NCBI GenBank assembly: GCA_030425615.1
Contig: JAUIAI010000175.1
Span: 1 to 6,236 of the forward strand
Length of the DNA stretch: 6,236 bases
Direction of reading: 5' to 3'
Source: Gammaproteobacteria bacterium
GTDB lineage: Bacteria > Pseudomonadota > Gammaproteobacteria > Burkholderiales > Burkholderiaceae_E
Shown: in pieces, positions 1 through 5,700 of the stretch
How positions within the stretch are numbered: position 1 is the stretch's first letter
Layout: each line of letters opens with the position of its first letter
Translations under genes and position numbers: made by a program
Notes under the pieces: generated by a model
The model's input: the letters and a program-made list of their open reading frames with translations, nothing else
The model's database searches: none
What the model was told of the DNA's origin: nothing

Positions 1-1
1 G

Positions 2-778
2 GCGCTGGCGATCGTATTGCTGATCATGTCCGTGGCCGCGCTGCGGCAGGCGGTGCCGCGCTACATCAGCGAGATCCGGCTGCTGCTCGGATTCGGCTCG
101 GTGCGTGAGGGCGAACGAATCGATCTCGGCGGCGTACCGATGCGCGTGGTCAGCATCAACGCCTACGCGATCTTCGCCAATCCGGAACTGTCCGGCTATC
201 ACCGCGTTCCGCTCGGCCGCCTTCACGACATGCACTCCCGGCCGGTGATCGACGAACCCTGGTTCCCCAGTCGTACGGGTGACTTCCTGCTCCTGCCGGA
301 CGATAGGTTCGTTGAGGTGGTCGGCCAGTCCGTGGAGCAGGTGAAGCTGCGCTTCAAGGGCAGCGAGCTGCTGATGTCCGCCGCCGATTTCATCGCCGCG
401 AATCCGCTGAATCTCTCACGCGAGGGATTCATCGTGGTGGTCACCTTCGGTGTCGATTACGCCCTCCAGCCCATCGCGCTCGACCAGGTCCCGAGCCGCA
501 TGGAGAAGGCGCTCGACGAGGCCTTGTCGACCTGCGAGCAGGCCGAACACCGTCGCAGCCTGCTCGTGGCGTTCAGCAGCGCGTCGGCCCACTCACTGGA
601 CTACCTCGTCGTGGTCGGTTTCGACGGTGCGGCCGCCGGCGCCTATTTCGGGCTCGGTCGCCTCGTCCAGCAGACACTCGTACGGGTCTGCAACGAAGAA
701 GGCTGGTCGATCCCGTTCGAACAACTCACGGTCCATCTGCCTCAGGCTCCGGGCAGCGGCGTCATGCCGCCCAACTGA
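2..778 (+). CDS. MscS-family mechanosensitive ion channel protein, C-terminal part (5' end outside window)
   Basis: Membrane channel of the MscS superfamily, which opens under membrane tension to release solutes during osmotic downshock. The frame is open from base 2; TTG at 17 and ATG at 26 lie in it, but they fall inside a hydrophobic stretch with no clear ribosome site, so the true start is probably upstream. Visible from the left are the end of a hydrophobic helix (about residues 1-14), an amphipathic segment (LRQAVPRYISEIRLLLG), then REGERIDLGGVPMRVVSI, typical of the MscS beta domain. A second beta-rich unit follows (GDFLLLPDDRFVEVV to ANPLNLSREG), where NLSRE matches the NFSRE-type strand of E. 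coli MscS. The final alpha/beta domain (VVTFGVDY to PFEQLTVHLP) matches the cytoplasmic vestibule. Two beta units instead of one is atypical of E. coli MscS. Family assignment is confident; ion preference and gating are unknown. Confidence 0.85.
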   Translation, partial: ALAIVLLIMSVAALRQAVPRYISEIRLLLGFGSVREGERIDLGGVPMRVVSINAYAIFANPELSGYHRVPLGRLHDMHSRPVIDEPWFPSRTGDFLLLPDDRFVEVVGQSVEQVKLRFKGSELLMSAADFIAANPLNLSREGFIVVVTFGVDYALQPIALDQVPSRMEKALDEALSTCEQAEHRRSLLVAFSSASAHSLDYLVVVGFDGAAAGAYFGLGRLVQQTLVRVCNEEGWSIPFEQLTVHLPQAPGSGVMPPN

Positions 779-781
779 GCG

Positions 782-807
782 AGGGGGCCGGCTCACGCCG
801 GCCTCCT
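782..807 (+). terminator. Strong GC hairpin just after the MscS-like gene, possible terminator
   Basis: An 11-bp stem (782-792 with 797-807) containing one G-T wobble closes a TCAC loop and begins four bases after the TGA stop at 776-778. The core is GGCCGGC paired with GCCGGCC. No T-run follows, so it is not a textbook Rho-independent terminator. It may still end or stabilise the channel transcript, and its position between two unrelated genes fits that role. Confidence 0.5.
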
Positions 808-879
808 GCCACGGCCGCGCCGCAGTACGGCCCTCGGACCTCGCACCCGGCAAGCCACGGGAACGGGACTTGCACATCC

Positions 880-924
880 GGATCCCGCGCCCCGCAGTCG
901 CGCACGGCCGAATCCCGCACCCCG
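880..924 (+). repeat. Imperfect direct repeat, two 15-bp copies 30 bp apart
   Basis: GGATCCCGCGCCCCG at 880-894 recurs as GAATCCCGCACCCCG at 910-924, with 13 of 15 bases identical. The flanking bases are partly similar too, so this may be a degenerate 30-bp tandem duplication. In such GC-rich DNA chance similarity is possible. Its function is unknown. Confidence 0.45.
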
Positions 925-930
925 GGTGCG
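916..930. promoter_or_regulatory. Near-perfect dyad CGCACCC-C-GGGTGCG, possible operator
   Basis: The two 7-bp arms at 916-922 and 924-930 are exact inverted repeats around a single C. As RNA only about 5 bp could pair, so a protein-binding site on DNA is more plausible than a terminator. It lies about 260 bp upstream of the operon's first ATG. No adjacent regulator gene is visible and its GC richness lowers confidence. Confidence 0.25.
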
Positions 931-1191
931 CGCTTCCCGTTGGCTGCCGGGCGGATTCCCTCACGCGACCGGAGAGCGAGCTTGGGCCGTCTGCTCACAA
1001 ACCATCCCCCGCGGTTGACGCGCGCAGGCGCGCACACCCCGCCGCCCCTGCCCGTGCCGCCGGCCGATCCGGGCGAGACACCCGTTCCGCCGCCGACCGA
1101 CAAACCCGTGCCGGACCATCCGGTCGCTCGACGCCGGTCTTCTGCGAACCGAACGCCCGCACGAGCCGTCGTCCGCGCGAGGGCCTGACCC

Positions 1192-1728
1192 ATGACGACC
1201 TCGTCCTATCGAACGACGAACGAGCACGTTCCACTGACCCTACGCCTCAACGGCCGGGAAACCCGCCTGCATGTCCCACCCCGGAGAACGCTGCAGGAAC
1301 TGCTGCGCGACGACCTGGGTCTGACGGGGACCAAATCTGGCTGCGAGATGGGCAACTGCGGCGCCTGCACCGTGCACCTGGGAGGCCGTGCCGTGTACTC
1401 CTGTCTCGTGCTCGCGGCGCAGTGCCGGCACGAGTCGGTCACGACGATCGAAGGGATCGCCCACGGCACGGAACTCTCCGCCGTGCAGCGCGCGTTCATC
1501 GAGAGCGATGCCCTGCAGTGCGGCTACTGCACCCCCGGCCAGATCATGAGCCTGGAGGCGTTACTGGACTCGGTTCCCGACCCGGACGAAGCGCAGATCG
1601 TCGCCGCGCTCGCGGGCAATCTCTGCCGCTGCGGCGCCTACCGGCACATACTCGCCGCGGCGCGACGCGCGGTCGAACTGCGGCGCACGCAAGCGCCGGC
1701 CCCTGGAGGGCTGCATCGTGCCGTTTGA
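1192..1728 (+). CDS. Molybdenum hydroxylase small subunit, 2x[2Fe-2S] (XdhC/YagT/CoxS-like)
   Basis: Electron-transfer subunit of a xanthine dehydrogenase-family enzyme, carrying electrons from the molybdenum centre to FAD. The 178 residues fit the family's usual 150-200. The N-terminal plant-type ferredoxin domain has C51, C56, C59 and C71 (GCEMGNCGACTVHL, then YSC) for one [2Fe-2S] cluster. The helical C-terminal domain has C110, C113, C145 and C147 (QCGYCTPGQ and LCRCGAY) for the second, and Q109 is the family's conserved Gln next to the molybdopterin. All eight ligands are present. The N-terminus (MTTSSYRTTNEH) has no twin-arginine signal, unlike E. coli PaoA, so a cytoplasmic location is inferred. 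ATG at 1192 is preceded by GAGGG with 8-nt spacing. The 3' end overlaps the large-subunit gene by 11 bp. The family is nearly certain; the exact orthologue is not assigned. Confidence 0.96.
   Translation: MTTSSYRTTNEHVPLTLRLNGRETRLHVPPRRTLQELLRDDLGLTGTKSGCEMGNCGACTVHLGGRAVYSCLVLAAQCRHESVTTIEGIAHGTELSAVQRAFIESDALQCGYCTPGQIMSLEALLDSVPDPDEAQIVAALAGNLCRCGAYRHILAAARRAVELRRTQAPAPGGLHRAV
1705..1710 (+). promoter_or_regulatory. Ribosome binding site GGAGGG that fixes the GTG start of the large subunit
   Basis: GGAGGG lies 7 nt before GTG 1718, inside the end of the small-subunit gene. It selects this GTG over a later in-frame GTG at 1745, which lacks a Shine-Dalgarno site, and the next in-frame ATG lies almost 100 codons further on. 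Confidence 0.8.
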
Positions 1729-4063
1729 AACCTTCGGTTACGACGTGACCCGCAAAGCACCGGGCGCCGTGCCGACCCTCACCGAACGGTCACGGGGTGA
1801 TTCCGTCCCGCTGTCCCCGGAGGACCCCCCGCGGATCATCGGTGCGCCGGTTCACCGGGTGGACGCCGTGGACAAGGTCACGGGACGGGCGCGTTACGCA
1901 TCGGATGTGAGGCTGCCCGGCCTGCTGTACGCCGCCGTGGCACGCAGCCCTGTGGCGCATGCCCACCGGAGCGAACCCGAGCTGGAGAACATCCGCGCCA
2001 TGCCGGGCGTGGTGGATGTGATCGGTCCCGCAGAAGCCCACCTCGACGGCCGTCCCCTCCTCTGGTACGACGAGGACATCGCATTGTTCCCGGAGATCGT
2101 CCGCTACCAGGGCGACGAGATCGCGGCCGTGGCGGCCGTGTCCCGGGAGGCGGCAAAGGCCGCGGTGGACGCGATCGCTCCGCGGTTCCGAGCGCTGTCA
2201 CACGCGACGGACATCGACCAGGCCCTGGCTCCCGATGCGGCGGTCCTGCACGGCCGGGACAATCTTGCGGCGGAGCCGAAGCATTACGCGCGCGGGAACG
2301 TCGACGAAGCCCTGCGACAGGCCGAGTCCGACAGCGGCGCCGTCGTCGAATCGGAGTTCGAGACCCAGGCGGCGCTGCATCAGCCCCTGGAGGCGCACGC
2401 GACCACGGCAGTCTGGCACGGTGACCAGCTGGTGGTCTGGGAGTCGACCCAGGGCATTCACGCGGTCCGGGATCGTCTCGCCGAAGTGTTCGGACTCCCG
2501 CAGGGCCGGGTCCGGGTGATCTGCGAGGCGGTCGGCGGCGGATTCGGCGCGAAACAGGTCGCCTGGAAGCAGACGGTGATCGCCGCATTGCTGGCCCTGC
2601 GGACCGGCCGGCCGGTTCAACTGGTGCTGGACCGGCGCGGGGAGTGTCTGGCCGCCGGCAACCGGAACCCCACCCGCCAGGCGGTCCGCCTGGCGGCCAC
2701 GACCTCGGGCAAGCTCACCGCCATCCGACTCAGCGCGTACGTCCAGGGCGGCGCCTACACCGTGGGGGGTGAATCGAGCAACGTGTCCGGCCTGTATCAG
2801 TTCCTCTACGACTGCCCCGACGTACGCACCTCACAACAGCGCGTGTACACGAACACGGGGCCCGCCGTGGCCTTCAGAGCGCCGGGCTACGTGGAGGGCT
2901 GCTTCGCACTCGAGTCCGCGATGGACGAACTCGCCCGCGTATCGGGCCTCGACCCTTTCGAGTTGCGGCGGCTGAACGTCTCCCAACGCAACCCGGTGTC
3001 GGGCGAGCCGTGGTCCAACCCGCGCGGACTCCAGATGTGCGCCGACCGCGCCCGCGAGGCCTTCGACTGGGACCAGCGCGATGAACGACGACATGCCGAC
3101 GCTCCCTGGAAGCGGGGGTTCGGGATGGCGGTGCACGAATGGATCGCCGCCGGCGGCGGCCCGCCCGCAAGCGCCTGGATCGTCCTCAACCGGGACGCCA
3201 GCGCGCAGCTGATCGTGGGCACCCAGGACATCGGCACCGGGTCCGCGACGGTACTCGTGCAGGCGGTCTGCGAGATCCTGTGCCTCGACCCGGAGCGCGT
3301 GTCGATTCGTCTGGGGGACACGGCCGCCGGCCCCTATGCGCCGACGAGCGCCGGCAGCACCACCGCGCCGACGATGATCCCCACCGTGAGAAACGCCGCC
3401 GCGGACGTTCGCCGCCAGCTCCTGAGCGCCGCCGCTGCTTATCTCGATGCGGACCCCGGACAGCTCGTGCTCGCGGCGAACGGCATCGCCGACACCGCGT
3501 CCGGAGAGCTTCGACTCGATCTGCCAACCCTGATGGCGAGCCTGAAGGCTAGAACGATCCAGGGCCATGGCACGCGTCAGGACAATCCCGCCGACGTTTC
3601 GATCCGGCCGTTCGGTGCCTTGTGCGCAGAAGTCCTGGTCAATCGGCAGACCGGCGAGATCCGCGTCGAACGCATCGTGTGCGCTCCCGACTGTGGGCGC
3701 ATCGTCAACCGCAGGCTGGCCGACAGCCAGGTGATCGGCGGCGTGACGCAGGGCATCGGATACGCGCTGACCGAGCGCCGCATCGTGGACCCGGCGCTCG
3801 GCGTCGTGCTCAACGCCGACCTGGAGGAGTATCTCGTTCCCACCCTGGCCGATGTCCCACCCATCGACCATGCGGCGGTGGACCACGCCGACACCCTCGC
3901 GAACCCGATCGGCGTCAAGGGGTTGGGTGAACTTCCCATGATCCCCTGCGCACCGGCGATCGCCAACGCCATCCGGGACGCCGTCGGAGTCCGGTTCACC
4001 CGCCTGCCGATCACTCGCGCCGACGTTCTCGATGCTCTTGCCGAACGTGAGGAAGACGTATGA
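1718..4063 (+). CDS. Molybdenum hydroxylase large subunit, molybdopterin-cytosine/pterin-binding catalytic subunit
   Basis: Catalytic subunit of the xanthine dehydrogenase/aldehyde oxidoreductase family, hydroxylating substrate with oxygen from water at a Mo-pterin centre. Length 781 aa, normal for the separate bacterial subunit (about 730-800). After a roughly 35-residue leader comes the N-terminal aldehyde-oxidase hammerhead domain (DKVTGRARYASDVRLPGLLYAAV), then the Mo-binding domains. Motifs seen: STQ with Q245, VGGGFGAKQ at 272-280, AFRAPGY at 385-391, TQDIGTGSATV from 502, and GVKGLGELP with the catalytic base E738. By family comparison Q245, F276, R387 and E738 correspond to bovine xanthine oxidase Q767, F798, R880 and E1261. 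Position 280 is Gln where the bovine purine-binding E802 lies, which argues against xanthine as substrate. The gene overlaps its upstream neighbour by 11 bp and the next by 4 bp (ATGA). The substrate could be an aldehyde, N-heterocycle or aromatic thioester. Confidence 0.95.
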   Translation: MPFETFGYDVTRKAPGAVPTLTERSRGDSVPLSPEDPPRIIGAPVHRVDAVDKVTGRARYASDVRLPGLLYAAVARSPVAHAHRSEPELENIRAMPGVVDVIGPAEAHLDGRPLLWYDEDIALFPEIVRYQGDEIAAVAAVSREAAKAAVDAIAPRFRALSHATDIDQALAPDAAVLHGRDNLAAEPKHYARGNVDEALRQAESDSGAVVESEFETQAALHQPLEAHATTAVWHGDQLVVWESTQGIHAVRDRLAEVFGLPQGRVRVICEAVGGGFGAKQVAWKQTVIAALLALRTGRPVQLVLDRRGECLAAGNRNPTRQAVRLAATTSGKLTAIRLSAYVQGGAYTVGGESSNVSGLYQFLYDCPDVRTSQQRVYTNTGPAVAFRAPGYVEGCFALESAMDELARVSGLDPFELRRLNVSQRNPVSGEPWSNPRGLQMCADRAREAFDWDQRDERRHADAPWKRGFGMAVHEWIAAGGGPPASAWIVLNRDASAQLIVGTQDIGTGSATVLVQAVCEILCLDPERVSIRLGDTAAGPYAPTSAGSTTAPTMIPTVRNAAADVRRQLLSAAAAYLDADPGQLVLAANGIADTASGELRLDLPTLMASLKARTIQGHGTRQDNPADVSIRPFGALCAEVLVNRQTGEIRVERIVCAPDCGRIVNRRLADSQVIGGVTQGIGYALTERRIVDPALGVVLNADLEEYLVPTLADVPPIDHAAVDHADTLANPIGVKGLGELPMIPCAPAIANAIRDAVGVRFTRLPITRADVLDALAEREEDV

Positions 4064-5091
4064 AGCCGTTCGCCTACACGGACTCGATCGCCCTGGCCGA
4101 ACTGCCCGACCATCTGGATGAAAATTGCCGCCCGATCGCCGGCGGCACGGACCTGCTGCCCCGGCTCAAGGCCGGGATCAGCCGCGCCGACGGATTGATC
4201 GATCTGCGTGGAGCCGGTCTGTCGGACGCGATCACGAAACGTGACGACACGGTGTCGATCGGTGCGCTCGCTTCGCTGTCGACGATTCGCGAGTGCCTCC
4301 TGCTCCAGCGCCTGTACCCGATGCTGCCGCAGGCCGCCGCCCTGGCCGCGACGACGCAGATCCGTAACCGCGCCACCCTCGGCGGAAATCTGCTGCAACG
4401 GCCGCGATGCTGGTACTACCGCGACCCTGACCTCACCTGCTGGCTCAAGCAGTCCAGGGACGGCCCTCCGCCCACCGCAGGCGAGCCCTGCCCGGCCCGT
4501 TCCGGGCGCAATTCGCGACATGCGATCTTCGGTGAGAGCGTCTGCCGGGCCGTGCATCCGTCGGACCTCGCCCCCTGCCTGGTTGCCGCCGGCGCGCAGG
4601 TGCGCCTGCGCGGCCGCACCGGCGAGCGGGTCGTTCCGATCGACCGCTTCTTCCGCGAACCCGGCGACGATCACCGCCGCGAAACGGTGATCCACGCAAC
4701 GGAGATCGTCGAAGCGGTGGACCTGCCGATTCCTGCCGGCAACACACGATCCGTTTACGTGAAATCGATGGAGCGCAGTGCCTGGGCCTTCGCATTGGTG
4801 AGCTGCGCCATGCAGATCGAGTTCGACCACGATGCCGAGACGATCCGCTCTGCAAGGGTCGTCCTGGGCGGCGTCGCGACGATTCCATGGCGGCTACCCG
4901 GATTGGAGGCTGCCCTGCGCGGCATGCATCCCGGGGACGAACCGGCCTGGGACGCCATTCAGGAGGCGGTGTCATCCGCGCAGCCGCTCGCGGAGAACCG
5001 GTACAAGGTGCGCCTGAGCGCGAGGCTGCTGGGCCAGGCGTTGCGCACGCTCGGGGCGCGCACGGGCGCTTCCCGGGGCGGTGAAATGTAG
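4060..5091 (+). CDS. Molybdenum hydroxylase medium subunit, FAD-binding, with four-Cys insert (PaoB/YagS-like)
   Basis: FAD subunit that receives electrons from the [2Fe-2S] clusters and passes them to NAD+, oxygen or another acceptor. Length 343 aa, typical or slightly long. FAD-binding motifs are PIAGGTDLLPRLK (25-37) and TQIRNRATLGGNLLQR (99-114), followed by the conserved HPSDLAP (166-172). The C-terminal third (from about SVYVKSMERSAWAFALVS) is the CO-dehydrogenase flavoprotein C-domain. Between the FAD motifs and HPSD lies an insert with C117, C127, C144 and C162. PaoB and 4-hydroxybenzoyl-CoA reductase beta carry a [4Fe-4S] cluster in this region, so a cluster is inferred here. The spacing C-x16-C between the second and third Cys looks longer than I recall for PaoB-like proteins. 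The start overlaps the large-subunit stop as ATGA, implying translational coupling. No maturation gene (PaoD/XdhC type) follows. Confidence 0.94.
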   Translation: MKPFAYTDSIALAELPDHLDENCRPIAGGTDLLPRLKAGISRADGLIDLRGAGLSDAITKRDDTVSIGALASLSTIRECLLLQRLYPMLPQAAALAATTQIRNRATLGGNLLQRPRCWYYRDPDLTCWLKQSRDGPPPTAGEPCPARSGRNSRHAIFGESVCRAVHPSDLAPCLVAAGAQVRLRGRTGERVVPIDRFFREPGDDHRRETVIHATEIVEAVDLPIPAGNTRSVYVKSMERSAWAFALVSCAMQIEFDHDAETIRSARVVLGGVATIPWRLPGLEAALRGMHPGDEPAWDAIQEAVSSAQPLAENRYKVRLSARLLGQALRTLGARTGASRGGEM

Positions 5092-5100
5092 GCATTTCGC
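5081..5100 (+). repeat. Inverted repeat spanning the stop codon of the FAD-subunit gene
   Basis: GTGAAATG (5081-5088) pairs with CATTTCGC (5093-5100) around a TAGG loop. It gives 8 bp with one G-T wobble, six of them exact (GAAATG/CATTTC). The stop codon TAG 5089-5091 sits in the loop. No T-run follows, so termination is doubtful; it could be a stability element or coincidence. Confidence 0.35.
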
Positions 5101-5109
5101 GAATCGGCA

Positions 5110-5141
5110 GGACACGGGTCCGTTGCGAGACGGACACGGGT
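5110..5141 (+). repeat. Direct repeat GGACACGGGT, two copies 22 bp apart
   Basis: Exact 10-bp copies occur at 5110-5119 and 5132-5141, in the 98-bp gap before the gene at 5190. The 22-bp period is close to two helical turns, as expected for a two-site operator on one DNA face. A small hairpin (GTCCGT 5118-5123 with ACGGAC 5130-5135) overlaps the copies. The regulatory role is inference only, and no clear -35/-10 pair is visible. Confidence 0.4.
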
Positions 5142-5189
5142 ACGACCCTTGCGCGCCTGGTAGTCCATTCAGTACAGGACAACGACAAG

Positions 5190-5690
5190 ATGCAAGGCTC
5201 ACCTTCACATCCTCCCGTACCGCTCGCGCAGGATCTCTCCTCGCATCCCTCGCTGCTGAACACCCGTCACGGTGTGTTCTACCCCCGGGGCTGCGATGTG
5301 TTCGTCTTAGCATCGATGCAGGAGCTCGAAGCCGCCTGGTCGACCCTGCCGCCGGATGCCGTCAAGGCGGACGACGCGGTCGCACTGAGCGCCGCCCAGA
5401 TGAGACATCTTGCGGGGAAGAGCCACGAGGACGCATCGGTCGTGGCAGAGATCGCTGCGGCCGAACTGAAGCAGGTGGACATCCTGCGCGATCTGGCCGA
5501 CACGCACGACGCCGTATTCCTGATCATCCGGTCCGACTCCCTGTCGGACGAGGCTCGTGCCTCGTTCATCGAAAGCGGTCGGCCGATGAAGGGACTCTCC
5601 TACGGGCTGCTGACGATCGGGGAACGGGTCCCGGAAGATCGGGACGACCTGAAGAACAGCCCGATGGGCATCAACGAGCGAGCACGCTGA
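5190..5690 (+). CDS. Conserved-looking hypothetical protein, small alpha/beta protein
   Basis: A 166-aa soluble protein of unknown function. The coding signal is good: G/C-rich third positions and ATG preceded by AGGA (5176-5179) at 10-nt spacing. No signal peptide or membrane segment is seen. After a flexible N-terminus (to about residue 21) comes LLNTRHGVFYPRGCDVFVLAS (22-42), with a beta strand at 35-41. A helix follows at 43-53, then a loop with DDAVALSAAQMRHL (61-74), a long helix (about 80-104), a second strand AVFLIIRS (108-115), a helix (119-129) and a final strand GLSYGLLTIGE (135-145). This alternation suggests a ferredoxin-like fold. The NTRxxVFYPxG opening reminds me of uncharacterised proteobacterial proteins, possibly stress-related, but I cannot confirm this. 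It is followed after 10 bp by the next small gene, probably co-transcribed. It has no evident part in molybdenum enzyme maturation. Confidence 0.75.
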   Translation: MQGSPSHPPVPLAQDLSSHPSLLNTRHGVFYPRGCDVFVLASMQELEAAWSTLPPDAVKADDAVALSAAQMRHLAGKSHEDASVVAEIAAAELKQVDILRDLADTHDAVFLIIRSDSLSDEARASFIESGRPMKGLSYGLLTIGERVPEDRDDLKNSPMGINERAR

Positions 5691-5700
5691 GGATCCCGTC

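Larger units (their letters stand above)
808..1191. other. GC-rich intergenic region between the channel gene and the molybdenum hydroxylase operon
   Basis: About 385 bp without a convincing gene. It contains an imperfect 30-bp-spaced repeat (880-924) and a 7-bp-arm dyad (916-930). It also contains a + frame starting with TTG at 940 and ending at TGA 1186-1188 that encodes a proline-rich stretch (HTPPPLPVPPADPGETPVPP within it). That frame has high G/C at third positions through its middle but no ATG, so I do not call it a gene. The promoter of the downstream operon must lie here or farther upstream if the operon is transcribed independently. I see TTGACG at 1015-1020 but no -10 element at a proper distance. 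The ribosome site for the next gene, GAGGG at 1179-1183, lies 8 nt before its ATG. Confidence 0.6.

Noticed and set aside
1015..1020. TTGACG as a -35 box for the operon
   Set aside because: No -10-like sequence occurs 16-18 bp downstream; the region is pure GC-rich sequence.
1020..1033. GCGCG-CAGG-CGCGC hairpin
   Set aside because: Only 5 bp of alternating GC, expected by chance in this composition.
762..1193. 143-codon antisense frame over the intergenic region
   Set aside because: The composition is Gly/Arg-rich without recognisable pattern, and it runs antisense through the end of the channel gene and the operon start; probably GC openness only.
450..1748. 432-codon + strand open frame
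   Set aside because: It overlaps the MscS-like gene and the small subunit out of frame, is Arg/Pro/Ser-rich with no domain, and is a typical high-GC shadow.
2831..3886. 351-codon antisense frame, and the 417-codon antisense frame at 3577-4830
   Set aside because: Both lie opposite the well-supported large and medium subunit genes, whose motifs are intact; the antisense translations show no family features.
5149..5178. TTGCGC ... TACAGG as a promoter for the gene at 5190
   Set aside because: Each hexamer matches the sigma-70 consensus at only three positions, too weak to call.
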